From: Bog-159 sp963709155
GTDB lineage: Bacteria > Acidobacteriota > Terriglobia > Bryobacterales > Bryobacteraceae
Assembly (NCBI GenBank): GCA_963709155.1
Contig: CAVPVD010000005.1
Coordinates: 62,001 to 126,000 of the forward strand
Direction: 5' to 3'
DNA length: 64,000 nt
Part shown: piece by piece, positions 25,579 through 34,206 of the stretch
How the letters are laid out: every line of letters starts with the position of its first letter
Numbering within the stretch: position 1 is the first letter of the stretch
Translations under genes and position numbers: made by a program
The notes under the pieces: model-generated
What the model was told of the DNA's origin: nothing
Database searches by the model: none
Seen by the model: only the letters and a program-made list of their open reading frames with translations

Positions 25579-25587
25579 TGATCCAAA

Positions 25588-26199
25588 GTGACTGGCGACC
25601 CACAGACCGGGGATGGGGATACGGGCGACCTGACCGTGCTGTTGAACCGGATGCAAAAAGGGGACCGGGCGGCGGCCGATGAGGCAGCGGCGCGGGTTTA
25701 CAGCGAACTGCATCGCATCGCGTCGCGCGAAATGCGGCGGGAGCGGCCGGGACACAATCTGCAGGCCACCGCGTTGGTGAATGAAGCTTACCTGCGGCTG
25801 GCGGCCGGCGGATCTCTTGAAGTGCAGAGCCGCAGCCATTTTTTTGCCATCGCCAGCCAGCAGATGCGGCGCATCCTGGTAGATTACGCGCGATCCGCGG
25901 GAGCGCAACGGCGTGGCGGGGGCGCCGTGCCGGTGGATCTGGAAGAAGTCCGCGCCGGAGCGGAAGGACGCAGCGTGGATCTGCTTTCGCTGGACGAGTC
26001 GCTGGCGGAACTGGAACGCCTGGAACCGCGCGCGGCCAAGGTCGTGGAACTCAGGTATTTTGGCGGCCATACCGATAAAGAGGTGACCGAAGTGTTGGGG
26101 GTTTCGCTAGCAACGGTGCGCCGCGATTGGGAATTCGCGCGATCCTGGCTATTCCGGCGGATGCAGGGGAATTCGAGCCAGCCGCCGGCGCAAAAGTGA
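25588..26199 (+). CDS. ECF-type RNA polymerase sigma factor
   Basis: 203 residues from GTG 25588; the helix beginning LTVLLNRMQKGDRAAADEA is needed for region 2 and there is no ATG before it. Region 2 is seen in VYSELHRIASREMRR...LVNEAYLRL, and region 4 in LEPRAAKVVELRYFGGHTDKEVTEVLGVSLATVRRDWEFARSWL. It belongs to the soil-type ECF group that is usually encoded just before a Ser/Thr kinase, as here (9-base gap). No anti-sigma gene is present; phosphorylation by the kinase may control its activity. Divergent from the envelope protein gene, a possible target. Confidence 0.93.
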   Translation: MTGDPQTGDGDTGDLTVLLNRMQKGDRAAADEAAARVYSELHRIASREMRRERPGHNLQATALVNEAYLRLAAGGSLEVQSRSHFFAIASQQMRRILVDYARSAGAQRRGGGAVPVDLEEVRAGAEGRSVDLLSLDESLAELERLEPRAAKVVELRYFGGHTDKEVTEVLGVSLATVRRDWEFARSWLFRRMQGNSSQPPAQK

Positions 26200-26208
26200 A
26201 GTTGAGCT

Positions 26209-28194
26209 ATGTCCCCTGAGATCCATCAGCGTGTGCGGCAGCTCTTTGACGAAACTCTGGAGCATCCGGAGCCCGAGCGCATGCCGTTTCTGGAAGCCGC
26301 CTGCGCCGGAGATGCGGAAGTCTTCCGGCAGGTGACGGAGCTGCTTGCCGCACAGGGAGAGGCCGGCCAGTTTCTGGAGGAGGCGCCCGCGCAGCCGCCG
26401 CGCATCGGCCGCTATATGGTTAGCGGCGAGTTGGGCCGCGGGGCGATGGGCATCGTCTACGCAGCCGTCGATCCGCTCATCGGGCGTAAGGTGGCTGTTA
26501 AAGTGATCCGGCTGCAAGCCCTGGCCGACGGCGCGGAAGCGGCTTTCCTGCGGGAGCGCCTGTTCCGCGAAGCGCGCTCGGCCGGCGGCCTGTTCCATCC
26601 CGGTATCGTGGTGATCCTGGACGTGGGACAGGAAGGCGATGTGGCTTACATCGCGATGGAGTACGTGGAGGGGCCATCCCTGTTTCAGGTGCTCTCGGAG
26701 CGCCCCAAGATGGACCGCACGGAAGCCGTCAGTATCCTGTCGCAGACGGCAGCGGCGCTGGACTTCGCGCATAGCCATGACGTAGTGCACCGGGATATCA
26801 AGCCGGCCAACATCATGCTCGAAAAGGGCGTGACTGTAAAGGTGGCCGACTTCGGCATCGCCAAGATCACCTCGCAACAGTACACCCGGACGGGCGTCTC
26901 GATGGGCACGCCCAGCTACATGTCGCCGGAGCAGGTGGATGCCAAGCCATTGGACGGGAAGTCGGATCAATTTTCCCTGGCGGTGGTGGCGTTCGAGCTG
27001 CTGACCGGGGTGAAGCCGTTTCGGGCGGATTCGTTCACGGCGCTGGCGCATATGATCGTCTACGGGCCGCGCCCGTCGGCCAGCGCGGCAAACCCGGATC
27101 TGCCCGCGGCTGTCGACCAGGTGATTTATCGGGGGTTGGCTAATCTTCCGGAAGAACGCTACGGGAACTGCCGGGAGTTTGTGGAGGCGTTGAAACATGC
27201 GTTAACGGCGCCGGCGCCGGCGGTCAACGACGGCACGCGCAAAACCATCGCGCCGATCGCGGTGACGCGCGAAGCCCCGATCCTGAAGAAAAAGCCTCGT
27301 CGCAACATCTATATAGCCGGCGGCGCGATTGCCGCGATACTTTTGGCGGCTGCCGGATTGGGTTACGTATGGGTGACTCGCAATCCCGGGGCGGGCCCTG
27401 TTTCGCCGCCGCGAGTGGCCATCAGCACGCCTCCGGCGGCCGCGACCGTTGTGCCCGCGGTGCCCGCCGCGCCGGTGATCGCCCGGTTTCTGGCGGAGCC
27501 GAAGTCCGTGGAGGCCGGCGCGCAAGCGATGCTGAATTGGGAAGTTTCGGGCGCCACCGAAGTAGCCATCGAGCCGGGCATCGGCAAACGGCCTCCGGCG
27601 GATCGCGCACCGGTGAAGCCACAGAAATCCACTACCTATGTATTGACCGCGACCAACGCGGGCGGGACTGTTTCCGGGGAGGCGTTTGTCGAGGTGAAGC
27701 TGAAAAACTCGGATGCGCCCGTCGGGCGCGCCCGGCAACTCTACCTGGACGGCGAGGCCAAACTCCGTGCCCGGCAATTCGCGGAGGGGCTGGCCCTGCT
27801 GCGCCAGGCCGCCGAAGCGGGCGAGACGCGCGCCATGATTGAACTGGGTGAGATTTTCATGACGGAGGGCGACGGTCATAAGCAGGATGAGAAGCAGGCC
27901 GTGCTTTGGTTCCGTAAGGCGGCCGAGGCCGGCGACTGGGAAGGTATGCTTCGGCTGGGAGCCTGTTATGACTTAGGCAGCGGCGTTCCGGAGAACGACC
28001 AATTAGCGGCTCTGTGGTACCGCAGAGCGGCCGATAGCGGCAGCGCCGCAGCGACCTACGATCTCGGCAAGATGTACGAGAATGGGCGAGGTGTTCCGTA
28101 CGATCCGGCGAAGGCCCGCGAGCTTTATGAACGGGCGGCCCGGATGGGCAACGCGGAGGCCCGGCGACGCCTCACGCAGTTGGGCGTGCGGTAG
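26209..28194 (+). CDS. Membrane Ser/Thr protein kinase with Ig-like and Sel1-repeat extracytoplasmic domains
   Basis: 661 residues. An N-terminal helical region (1-65) typical of acidobacterial kinases precedes the kinase domain: glycine loop GELGRGAMGIVY at about 72, VAVKVI, catalytic HRDIKPAN at about 193, DFGIAK, and GTPSYMSPEQ. A membrane segment (IYIAGGAIAAILLAAAGLGYVWV) starts near residue 365. Outside the membrane lie an Ig-like domain (about 420-500: ARFLAEPKSVEAG, STTYVLTATNAGG) and three or four Sel1/TPR-like repeats (about 515-661: AAEAGETRAMIELGE, AADSGSAAATYDLGKMY). Probably cotranscribed with the sigma factor gene. Confidence 0.93.
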   Translation: MSPEIHQRVRQLFDETLEHPEPERMPFLEAACAGDAEVFRQVTELLAAQGEAGQFLEEAPAQPPRIGRYMVSGELGRGAMGIVYAAVDPLIGRKVAVKVIRLQALADGAEAAFLRERLFREARSAGGLFHPGIVVILDVGQEGDVAYIAMEYVEGPSLFQVLSERPKMDRTEAVSILSQTAAALDFAHSHDVVHRDIKPANIMLEKGVTVKVADFGIAKITSQQYTRTGVSMGTPSYMSPEQVDAKPLDGKSDQFSLAVVAFELLTGVKPFRADSFTALAHMIVYGPRPSASAANPDLPAAVDQVIYRGLANLPEERYGNCREFVEALKHALTAPAPAVNDGTRKTIAPIAVTREAPILKKKPRRNIYIAGGAIAAILLAAAGLGYVWVTRNPGAGPVSPPRVAISTPPAAATVVPAVPAAPVIARFLAEPKSVEAGAQAMLNWEVSGATEVAIEPGIGKRPPADRAPVKPQKSTTYVLTATNAGGTVSGEAFVEVKLKNSDAPVGRARQLYLDGEAKLRARQFAEGLALLRQAAEAGETRAMIELGEIFMTEGDGHKQDEKQAVLWFRKAAEAGDWEGMLRLGACYDLGSGVPENDQLAALWYRRAADSGSAAATYDLGKMYENGRGVPYDPAKARELYERAARMGNAEARRRLTQLGVR

Positions 28195-28227
28195 CGAGAT
28201 GGCTGTTTCCGTCCTTCCTTTATCCAT

Positions 28228-29397
28228 ATGAGAGCTAATTTTCGTAGAATTCCGCTGGCGATGCTCACCGCCGGACTGACAATGTTCCCGCTCGGCGCTC
28301 AGGACGATGCCGCTGCGTTGACGGCGCGCATCGAAGCCGCCCAAACGCCGAATCGCCAGGGGTTCGACGGCTTTCCGCTGGCTCAACTGATGCAGCATTT
28401 CCACGTACCGGGATTGAGCGTCGCCGTGATTCGGGATTTCAAGATTCACTGGGTGAAGGCTTATGGGATCGCGGACGTGGAAACCGGGCGTCCCGTGGAG
28501 ACGGATACGCTGTTTCAGGCAGCTTCGATCAGCAAGCCGGTGACGGCGATGGCCGCGATGCGGTTGGTGGACGAGCACCGGCTATCGCTCGATGCGGATA
28601 TCAACACGATCCTGAAATCCTGGCACGTGCCGGGCTCTTCGGTGACGCCGCGTTCCTTAATGAGCCACACCTCGGGTGCGGACGATGGTTTCGGTTTCCC
28701 TGGATACGATCCAAGCGCAGCGCGGCCCACGGTGGTTCAGATTCTGGACGGGAAGCCGCCATCGAACGTGGGGCCGGTGCTGTTTACGCGGCCGGCATAT
28801 CAAGCGTACAAATACTCGGGCGGCGGCGTAACGGTGATGCAGCAGGCGCTGATGGATCTGACGGGGAAACCCTTCGCCGAATTCATGCGATCGACGGTGC
28901 TCGATCCGTTGGGGATGACGGACAGCTCGTATGAACAGCCACTGCCGGCGGCACGCGCCAGCCACGCGGCCAGAGCCCATGACGGCGACGGAAAACCGAT
29001 GGGTCCGCCATGGCACGTCTATCCCGAGCAGGCCGCGGCGGGGCTGTGGACTACGCCGGGCGATCTGGCGCGTTTCATGATCGAGGTGCAGCGCGCGGTG
29101 CGCGGGCCCAAGGGGGATGTGTTGACGCAGGCGGGTGCTAGCGCCATGGTTTCCCCTGTGGGTGTGGGACCGTTCGCCATCGGCCTGAGCATCGAGAAGC
29201 GCGGCGAGGGATGGTATTTCAGCCACGGCGGATCGAACTGGGGATTCCGGGGCGATATTCTCGCGCACGTCCGGAAGGGTTATGGCCTGGCGATTCTGAC
29301 GAACGGGGACAACGGCAGCGCGCTGATCAACGAGATCGAAGCGCGCGTGGCCGCCGCCTACAACTGGGATTCGCTCGACAAGCCGCTACCGCGATAG
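28228..29397 (+). CDS. Exported serine hydrolase of the beta-lactamase family
   Basis: 389 residues with a signal peptide (LTAGLTMFPLGAQ). The nucleophile motif is SISK at residues 100-103. The second motif reads KYSGGG, with Gly in place of the Asn of YxN, and the third is SHGGSN. The changed second motif suggests esterase or carboxypeptidase activity with altered chemistry rather than beta-lactam hydrolysis. It starts 33 bases after the kinase gene on the same strand and may belong to the same transcript. Its stop is 10 bases from the converging oxidoreductase gene. Confidence 0.9.
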   Translation: MRANFRRIPLAMLTAGLTMFPLGAQDDAAALTARIEAAQTPNRQGFDGFPLAQLMQHFHVPGLSVAVIRDFKIHWVKAYGIADVETGRPVETDTLFQAASISKPVTAMAAMRLVDEHRLSLDADINTILKSWHVPGSSVTPRSLMSHTSGADDGFGFPGYDPSAARPTVVQILDGKPPSNVGPVLFTRPAYQAYKYSGGGVTVMQQALMDLTGKPFAEFMRSTVLDPLGMTDSSYEQPLPAARASHAARAHDGDGKPMGPPWHVYPEQAAAGLWTTPGDLARFMIEVQRAVRGPKGDVLTQAGASAMVSPVGVGPFAIGLSIEKRGEGWYFSHGGSNWGFRGDILAHVRKGYGLAILTNGDNGSALINEIEARVAAAYNWDSLDKPLPR

Positions 29398-29407
29398 CGG
29401 GCGGACT

Positions 29408-30682
29408 TTAGACGAACTGATATTTCTGCCCCTGGTCGTCCCAGAGAATCTTGCGGTTATTCTTGAACGAGAGGGTGGCCATGTGGCCGGAGATGGCCGC
29501 CTGCTGGCCGACTTCCGGGGAGGCGATCACCTGCTCGTTGCCGCGGATGGCTTCCACCCAGTTGCGGAAATGGTTGATGGCGCCATCGCGCTCGCCAAAA
29601 TCCGCGGGGCCGTTCAGGTGGATGGGCTGGCGGGCCTTCACGCGGTCGGGCGCCTTGCCTTTCAGCAACTGCGGCGTGAAGTAAAGGTCCATGCGGTTGA
29701 GCACTTCGAGGGTGCCTTCATTTCCGCACAACTGCTCGCCGTAACCGTATTGTTCGTTGCCGAAATAGCTGGAATAGTTGATCTGGAGCTTGTCGGGGTA
29801 TTCGTAGATGGCGCTGAAGGTGTCGGGCGTATCGCGGTCATCGCCCGCGCCGGTCCAGCGGTAGATGCCGCCCGAGGCCATACAGGAGTGCGGGAGGGTG
29901 CGATCCAGCATGAAGTTGACGATATCGGTCTGGTGGACGAGCAGGTCGGTAGAGATGCCGCCTGAATAATCCCAATAGAGGCGCCACTGGTAATAGCGGT
30001 GCGGATCCCAGGGGCGCTTGGGTGCGGGGCCCAGAAACTTGGCCCAGTCGGTGTTCTGCTCGGTGGCGTCTTTGGGAATGTCGTAGCGCCAGGCGGGATT
30101 GTCTTCAGTGGAATTGCGGTACCAGAAGGCGCGCACGAAATGGACGTCGCCGATCATCCCCTGCTTCACCATTTCGCGGGCCTTCTTGTAGAGCGATGAA
30201 CTGCGGTTCTGGGTCCCCACCTGCACGATCTTGCCGGACTTCTTCCACTCCGCCACGATGTCGAAGCCCTCTTCGATGGTGTGGGCCAGCGGTTTTTCCA
30301 GATAAACGTGCTTGCCTGCGCGCAGGGCGGCGATGGCCATGTCGTGATGCAGATGCTCCGGCGTCATGATGAAGACGGCATCGATCGAACGGTTGGCCAG
30401 CAGATCGTGGTAATCCTCATAGGTGGCCGGGGTGTTTCCCCAGATGGTCTGCACGCGGTCTTTGCCGCGCGCCAGATAGCCCTGAAACGTATCGCAGATG
30501 GCGGTGATGGTGACCGTTTCCGGGGCGGCCTTCTTCAACCACTCGATGCCGGCGTTACCGCGCGTGCCGACGCCGATCCAGCCGATGTTGACCTTGTCGT
30601 TGGCGCCGCGCGCGCCGATAATAGCAGGCCCGGCCAGCACCGCTGCCGTAGCCGTCGTTTTGAGAAAATCCCGGCGTTCCAT
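29408..30682 (-). CDS. Gfo/Idh/MocA-family oxidoreductase with Tat-type signal
   Basis: 424 residues. The N-terminus has a twin-arginine signal (RRDFLKTTATAAVLAGPAI). The Rossmann part starts at VNIGWIGVGTRGNAGIEWL; the catalytic motif EKPLAHTIEEG contains the EKP signature. Such exported members act on sugars or sugar derivatives in the periplasm, often with a tightly bound NAD(P). It lies 29 bases from the start of nothing else on this strand and 46 bases downstream of... the KDPG aldolase stop at 30729 lies upstream of its start, so the aldolase and the oxidoreductase may be cotranscribed. Substrate unknown. Confidence 0.93.
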   Translation of the reverse strand: MERRDFLKTTATAAVLAGPAIIGARGANDKVNIGWIGVGTRGNAGIEWLKKAAPETVTITAICDTFQGYLARGKDRVQTIWGNTPATYEDYHDLLANRSIDAVFIMTPEHLHHDMAIAALRAGKHVYLEKPLAHTIEEGFDIVAEWKKSGKIVQVGTQNRSSSLYKKAREMVKQGMIGDVHFVRAFWYRNSTEDNPAWRYDIPKDATEQNTDWAKFLGPAPKRPWDPHRYYQWRLYWDYSGGISTDLLVHQTDIVNFMLDRTLPHSCMASGGIYRWTGAGDDRDTPDTFSAIYEYPDKLQINYSSYFGNEQYGYGEQLCGNEGTLEVLNRMDLYFTPQLLKGKAPDRVKARQPIHLNGPADFGERDGAINHFRNWVEAIRGNEQVIASPEVGQQAAISGHMATLSFKNNRKILWDDQGQKYQFV

Positions 30683-30728
30683 TTCGACTTCATGTTAGCA
30701 GAAGGCGGAAGCCGGCAGACAGGCTTGG

Positions 30729-31379
30729 CTAGGGCTCGCGCGCCTTCGCGATGGCGGCCAGATATTGGCGCGCTTTCTCCTCGATCAGGTCGTAGCGGGC
30801 ATCCCGGATGAGTTTGGCATCCACCAGTTCCCCGCCCACCGCGACGGCGCAGGCGCCGGCCTTCAGGAACTCGCCGGCGGTATCCAGGTTCACGCCGCCG
30901 GTGGGGATCATCTCGATTTGCGGGAAGGGACCTTTCAGAGCCTTGATGTACTTTGGGCCGCCCACGTTGCCGCAGGGAAAAATCTTGACCACATCCGCGC
31001 CCGCTTCCCACGCGGTGAGGACTTCGCTCGGCGTCAGCGCGCCGGGGCAGATCACTTTGCCGTACCTCTTGACCATCTCGATGGTAGATAGCTTCAGGCT
31101 GGGGGTGACAAAGAATTCGGCGCCGGCCAGCATGCAGATGCGGGCGGTCTCGGGGTCGAGCACCGTGCCGGCGCCCAGCACGATGCGGTCGCCGAACTGA
31201 TCGGCAATCTTTTCCAGGGCGTGCACGGCGCCGGGAACGGTCATGGTAATCTCCGCTACGCGGATGCCCCCGCGGTAAATGGCTTCGATGGCCAGAATAG
31301 CGGCCTCGGCGCTCACAGTGCGCACCACGGGCACGATGCCGATACCCGTGATTTCGGCCAGAATCTCTTTTTGTTTCAT
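30729..31379 (-). CDS. eda: KDPG/KHG aldolase (2-keto-3-deoxy-6-phosphogluconate aldolase)
   Basis: 216 residues from ATG 31379. It splits KDPG into pyruvate and glyceraldehyde 3-phosphate in the Entner-Doudoroff pathway. The Schiff-base lysine is Lys132 in ADVVKIFPCGNVGG and the catalytic glutamate is Glu43 in RVAEITMTVPGA; Arg20 is in VPVVRT. Length is normal for Eda. The oxidoreductase gene follows after 46 bases on the same strand. Together with the sugar kinase at 3427 it supports catabolism of ketodeoxy sugar acids, for example from pectin. Specificity for KDPG rather than KDPGal or KHG is not settled. Confidence 0.92.
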   Translation of the reverse strand: MKQKEILAEITGIGIVPVVRTVSAEAAILAIEAIYRGGIRVAEITMTVPGAVHALEKIADQFGDRIVLGAGTVLDPETARICMLAGAEFFVTPSLKLSTIEMVKRYGKVICPGALTPSEVLTAWEAGADVVKIFPCGNVGGPKYIKALKGPFPQIEMIPTGGVNLDTAGEFLKAGACAVAVGGELVDAKLIRDARYDLIEEKARQYLAAIAKAREP

Positions 31380-31467
31380 CGGTCCCAAGTTATCACGTAA
31401 GCTACGGCGGGAGGCAGCGCCGGGCGGCGGCCGGGCGAGCGGCGGCAAATCCCGTAAGATAGCGGAG

Positions 31468-32340
31468 ATGGGGGATTTGAAGGCTATTGCGATATGCGTC
31501 CTGCTGGCTACGGCGCTGGGTTGTTCGCGTACGCGGCCGCTGACGGTGGGCTCGAAGAACTTCACCGAGCAGATCATTCTGGGCGAGATCGTGGCGCAGC
31601 AACTCGAGCGGCGGCTGGGCGGGAAAGTCGAACGGAAGCTGGACCTGGGTGGCACGCTGCTGGCGCAACAGGCGCTGCGCGAGGGCGAAATCGACTTGTA
31701 TCCCGAATATACCGGGACAGCCCTCACCGCAGTCCTGAAGCTAGCTCCGTCCTCGGATCCGGCGGCGGTACTGCAGCGGGTGCGGGCCGAGTATCGCAAG
31801 CGCTGGCGGCTGGAGTGGCTCGATCCGCTGGGCTTCGACAACACTTTTGCCATGGTGGTGCGAGGCCCCCAGGCGCGGGCCGAAAGGATCGAAAGCCTGT
31901 CGGATGCCGCGCGCCGCAAACAGGGTTGGACGCTGGGGGTGGGTTATGAATTTCTGCAGCGTCCGGACGGCCTGGCCGGCTTGCTGGCAACGTATCACCT
32001 GCCGCTGGCGGGCCAGCCCAAGAGCATGGATCTGGGGCTGCTCTATCGGGCCCTCGAACAGAAGCAGGTGGACATGGCGGCGGCTAATGAGACGGACGGC
32101 ATGTTATCCGTGCTGGACGTGCAGGTACTGCGTGATGACCGGCACTACTTTCCGCCCTATCAGGCGGCGTTGGTCGTAAGAGAAGGGAGTCTGGCGGCCC
32201 ACCCGGGGCTACGCGCGGCGCTCGATCAACTATCGGGCAAGCTATCCGCCGCCAGCATGCGCGAGTTGAACCACCAGGTGGATGGAAAGCACCGGCCGGT
32301 TGCCGCGGTGGCCCGGGAGTGGTTGTCCGGCATTCAGTGA
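31468..32340 (+). CDS. Glycine betaine/choline-type substrate-binding lipoprotein (OpuAC/OsmF family), orphan
   Basis: 290 residues from ATG 31468, preceded by AGCGGAG. A lipobox LLATALGC places the lipidated cysteine at residue 19. The mature protein opens with LTVGSKNFTEQIILGEIVAQ and contains YPEYTGTALTAVL, both hallmarks of the quaternary-amine binding family. It binds osmoprotectants for an ABC importer, but no permease or ATPase gene is adjacent: upstream is the divergent aldolase, downstream a BON protein. It may serve a transporter encoded elsewhere. Confidence 0.92.
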   Translation: MGDLKAIAICVLLATALGCSRTRPLTVGSKNFTEQIILGEIVAQQLERRLGGKVERKLDLGGTLLAQQALREGEIDLYPEYTGTALTAVLKLAPSSDPAAVLQRVRAEYRKRWRLEWLDPLGFDNTFAMVVRGPQARAERIESLSDAARRKQGWTLGVGYEFLQRPDGLAGLLATYHLPLAGQPKSMDLGLLYRALEQKQVDMAAANETDGMLSVLDVQVLRDDRHYFPPYQAALVVREGSLAAHPGLRAALDQLSGKLSAASMRELNHQVDGKHRPVAAVAREWLSGIQ

Positions 32341-32413
32341 GGAAGGCTACACCGGGCGATGTGAACCGCTGGCGGCGGGCTACACGTCTGACTTACACTC
32401 TTAGTCGAGGAGG

Positions 32414-32977
32414 ATGGCTATGTCGTCTGGTTTGCTCCGTCTGGTAATTTCGGGATACTTACTGGCCTCGATGGGGATCGCCGCGAAGAAGGATCACAAC
32501 GATGCTTTTGTGGCGGGCAGCCCCGACGAGAGTCGGATCGCACAGGAGGTACGTCATCAGCTAATCATGTTGCCGTACTATGGCGTTTTTGACGATTTGG
32601 CGTTTAAGGTGGAAGGCGGCACCGTCACGCTTATGGGGGCGGTGGTACGGCCGGTTTTGAAATCGGACGCGGAAAATGTCGTGAAGCGGATCGAGGGTGT
32701 GACACAAGTAATTAACGAGATCAAGGTGCTGCCCCCGTCGCCGATGGACGATCAGATCCGCCGTGCAGAATACCGCGCGATTTATGGCGATCCGGCGTTA
32801 TCCACGCGCTACGGATACCGCGCCGTGCCCTCGATCCACATCATTGTGGAGGGCGGCCATGTCACCTTAGAGGGGGTGGTGGCCAACGAAATGGACAAAA
32901 CGCTTTGCTACACGCGCGCGAACGCGGTGCCGAATGTATTTTCGGTGACCAACAATTTGCGGGTGGAAGGCCAGTAG
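32414..32977 (+). CDS. Exported BON-domain protein (two BON domains)
   Basis: 187 residues; an AGGAGG ribosome site lies 4-5 bases before the ATG. A hydrophobic N-terminus (LLRLVISGYLLASMGIA) suggests export. Two BON repeats are visible: residues about 40-105 (VRHQLIMLPYYGVFDDLAFK, VEGGTVTLMGAVVRP, VTQVINEIKVLP) and about 110-187 (IHIIVEGGHVTLEGVVANE, VFSVTNNLRV). BON proteins such as OsmY bind membranes or lipids in the periplasm and are often stress-induced. Stands alone. Confidence 0.9.
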   Translation: MAMSSGLLRLVISGYLLASMGIAAKKDHNDAFVAGSPDESRIAQEVRHQLIMLPYYGVFDDLAFKVEGGTVTLMGAVVRPVLKSDAENVVKRIEGVTQVINEIKVLPPSPMDDQIRRAEYRAIYGDPALSTRYGYRAVPSIHIIVEGGHVTLEGVVANEMDKTLCYTRANAVPNVFSVTNNLRVEGQ

Positions 32978-33041
32978 CGGGTACTGCCCGGGCGAGTACT
33001 CCCGACCGGGAAAAGGGCGAGAGATCGTTCTAAAATAGATC

Positions 33042-34175
33042 ATGCAGCTTTTGCCCCGGGTAGGTACCCTTGTCTCGATTTTGTGGATTTCTTGCGTTTC
33101 CTCCATTGCACAGACGGGAGCACCGCCCATTCCGCCGATTCAGTCGTTGACCGATATCGGAACGGTCTCGCAGAGTCCGCTGATCCAGGGCCGGAGCGGC
33201 GCCTACAGCGCGTTGTTCAACGGCAAATCCTATTGGCTGTTCGACGACACGAACCTGACGGAGGCGAATGCCTCGGGCGACAGCTCGATCGACAACAGCA
33301 TGGCGTGGACCGGCGACCTGGATGCTTCGAAGGGCATCACGCTCAGCGGCAATTATGTGGATTCGACAGGCGTACCCGCGGAGTTTATTCCGTATCTGCC
33401 ATGGGAAGAGCAGTACAACTTCGTGCATAGCACCAAGAGTTGTACCGCCAGCCCGTGCGGCGCGGAGTTCGCGTTGTGGCCGGGGCCTGTGGTTCCAGAT
33501 CCTGCCCGCAGCCGCACTTTGATCTTTTACAACGAGATCTGGCGGATCGCGGGCCAGTCCAAATACACGCCGATCGGCACGGGCATCGCAATCTGGCAGA
33601 ACGGCAAGATCACGCGGCCGGTAGTGAATCCCGGAACGCGCTACCCGACACTTCTTTGGGCCGGAAGCCAAACCGGTTATGCGGACGGATGGGTGACCTC
33701 GGAGGATACTCTTTATACCTATGGATGCGTAGCGGGCTTCCTGGTGCAGGATTGCGGAGTGGCGAGCGTGGCGTTGGAAAATGCCACGGTGCCGGCGGAT
33801 TGGAGCTATTACACCGCATCGGGCACGTGGAGCGCTAATCCGACGGATGCGTCCACTATTTTCCAGGGGGGCGTGAGCAATTCTGTTTTCTATGACGATT
33901 ATCTGGGCGTGTACGTGGCGATTTATAGCGGGGTACTAAGCAATGATGTGCTTTATCGCGTGTCGTACACGCCATGGGGTCCATGGTCAAACCAAACCCT
34001 GGTTTTCACGGGCTTGTTAGGATATTTGCGCAATGCGGATTTCAGTGCGTTGGCGCATCCGGAATTTGCGCAGGCAAACGGGCAGGTCGAATATGTCACG
34101 TATGTTCGGGACACCGGGCTGCAGACGCAGGCTTTGCAGCTTGTGCAAATTACGTTTGGGCTTCCGGAGAAATAA
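33042..34175 (+). CDS. Secreted beta-propeller-like protein (DUF4185/GH43-like fold)
   Basis: 377 residues with a signal peptide (LVSILWISCVSSIAQ). The body has repeated blade-like patterns (GRSGAYSALFNGKSYWLFDD, GWVTSEDTLYTYGC, NSVFYDDYLGVYVAIYSG, VLYRVSYTPWGPWS) as in five-bladed propellers of the DUF4185 and GH43/GH32 kind. An SDTN-like acidic pattern (WLFDDTNLTE) could hold a catalytic or calcium-binding Asp. Possible glycan-binding or glycosidase role; I cannot assign a substrate. Confidence 0.72.
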   Translation: MQLLPRVGTLVSILWISCVSSIAQTGAPPIPPIQSLTDIGTVSQSPLIQGRSGAYSALFNGKSYWLFDDTNLTEANASGDSSIDNSMAWTGDLDASKGITLSGNYVDSTGVPAEFIPYLPWEEQYNFVHSTKSCTASPCGAEFALWPGPVVPDPARSRTLIFYNEIWRIAGQSKYTPIGTGIAIWQNGKITRPVVNPGTRYPTLLWAGSQTGYADGWVTSEDTLYTYGCVAGFLVQDCGVASVALENATVPADWSYYTASGTWSANPTDASTIFQGGVSNSVFYDDYLGVYVAIYSGVLSNDVLYRVSYTPWGPWSNQTLVFTGLLGYLRNADFSALAHPEFAQANGQVEYVTYVRDTGLQTQALQLVQITFGLPEK

Positions 34176-34184
34176 GGCCGCCCC

Positions 34185-34201
34185 AGGCGGAGCGCCCGCC
34201 T
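34185..34201. terminator. Short hairpin between convergent genes
   Basis: AGGCGG-AGCGC-CCGCCT (6-bp stem) lies in the 31-base gap between convergent stops. No T tract follows on either strand, so this is at best a weak bidirectional terminator. Confidence 0.3.
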
Positions 34202-34206
34202 ACCCG

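Noticed and set aside
32978..33041. Terminator after the BON gene
   Set aside because: The GGGTACT/AGTA-CCC symmetry is broken by a bulge and has no T tract.
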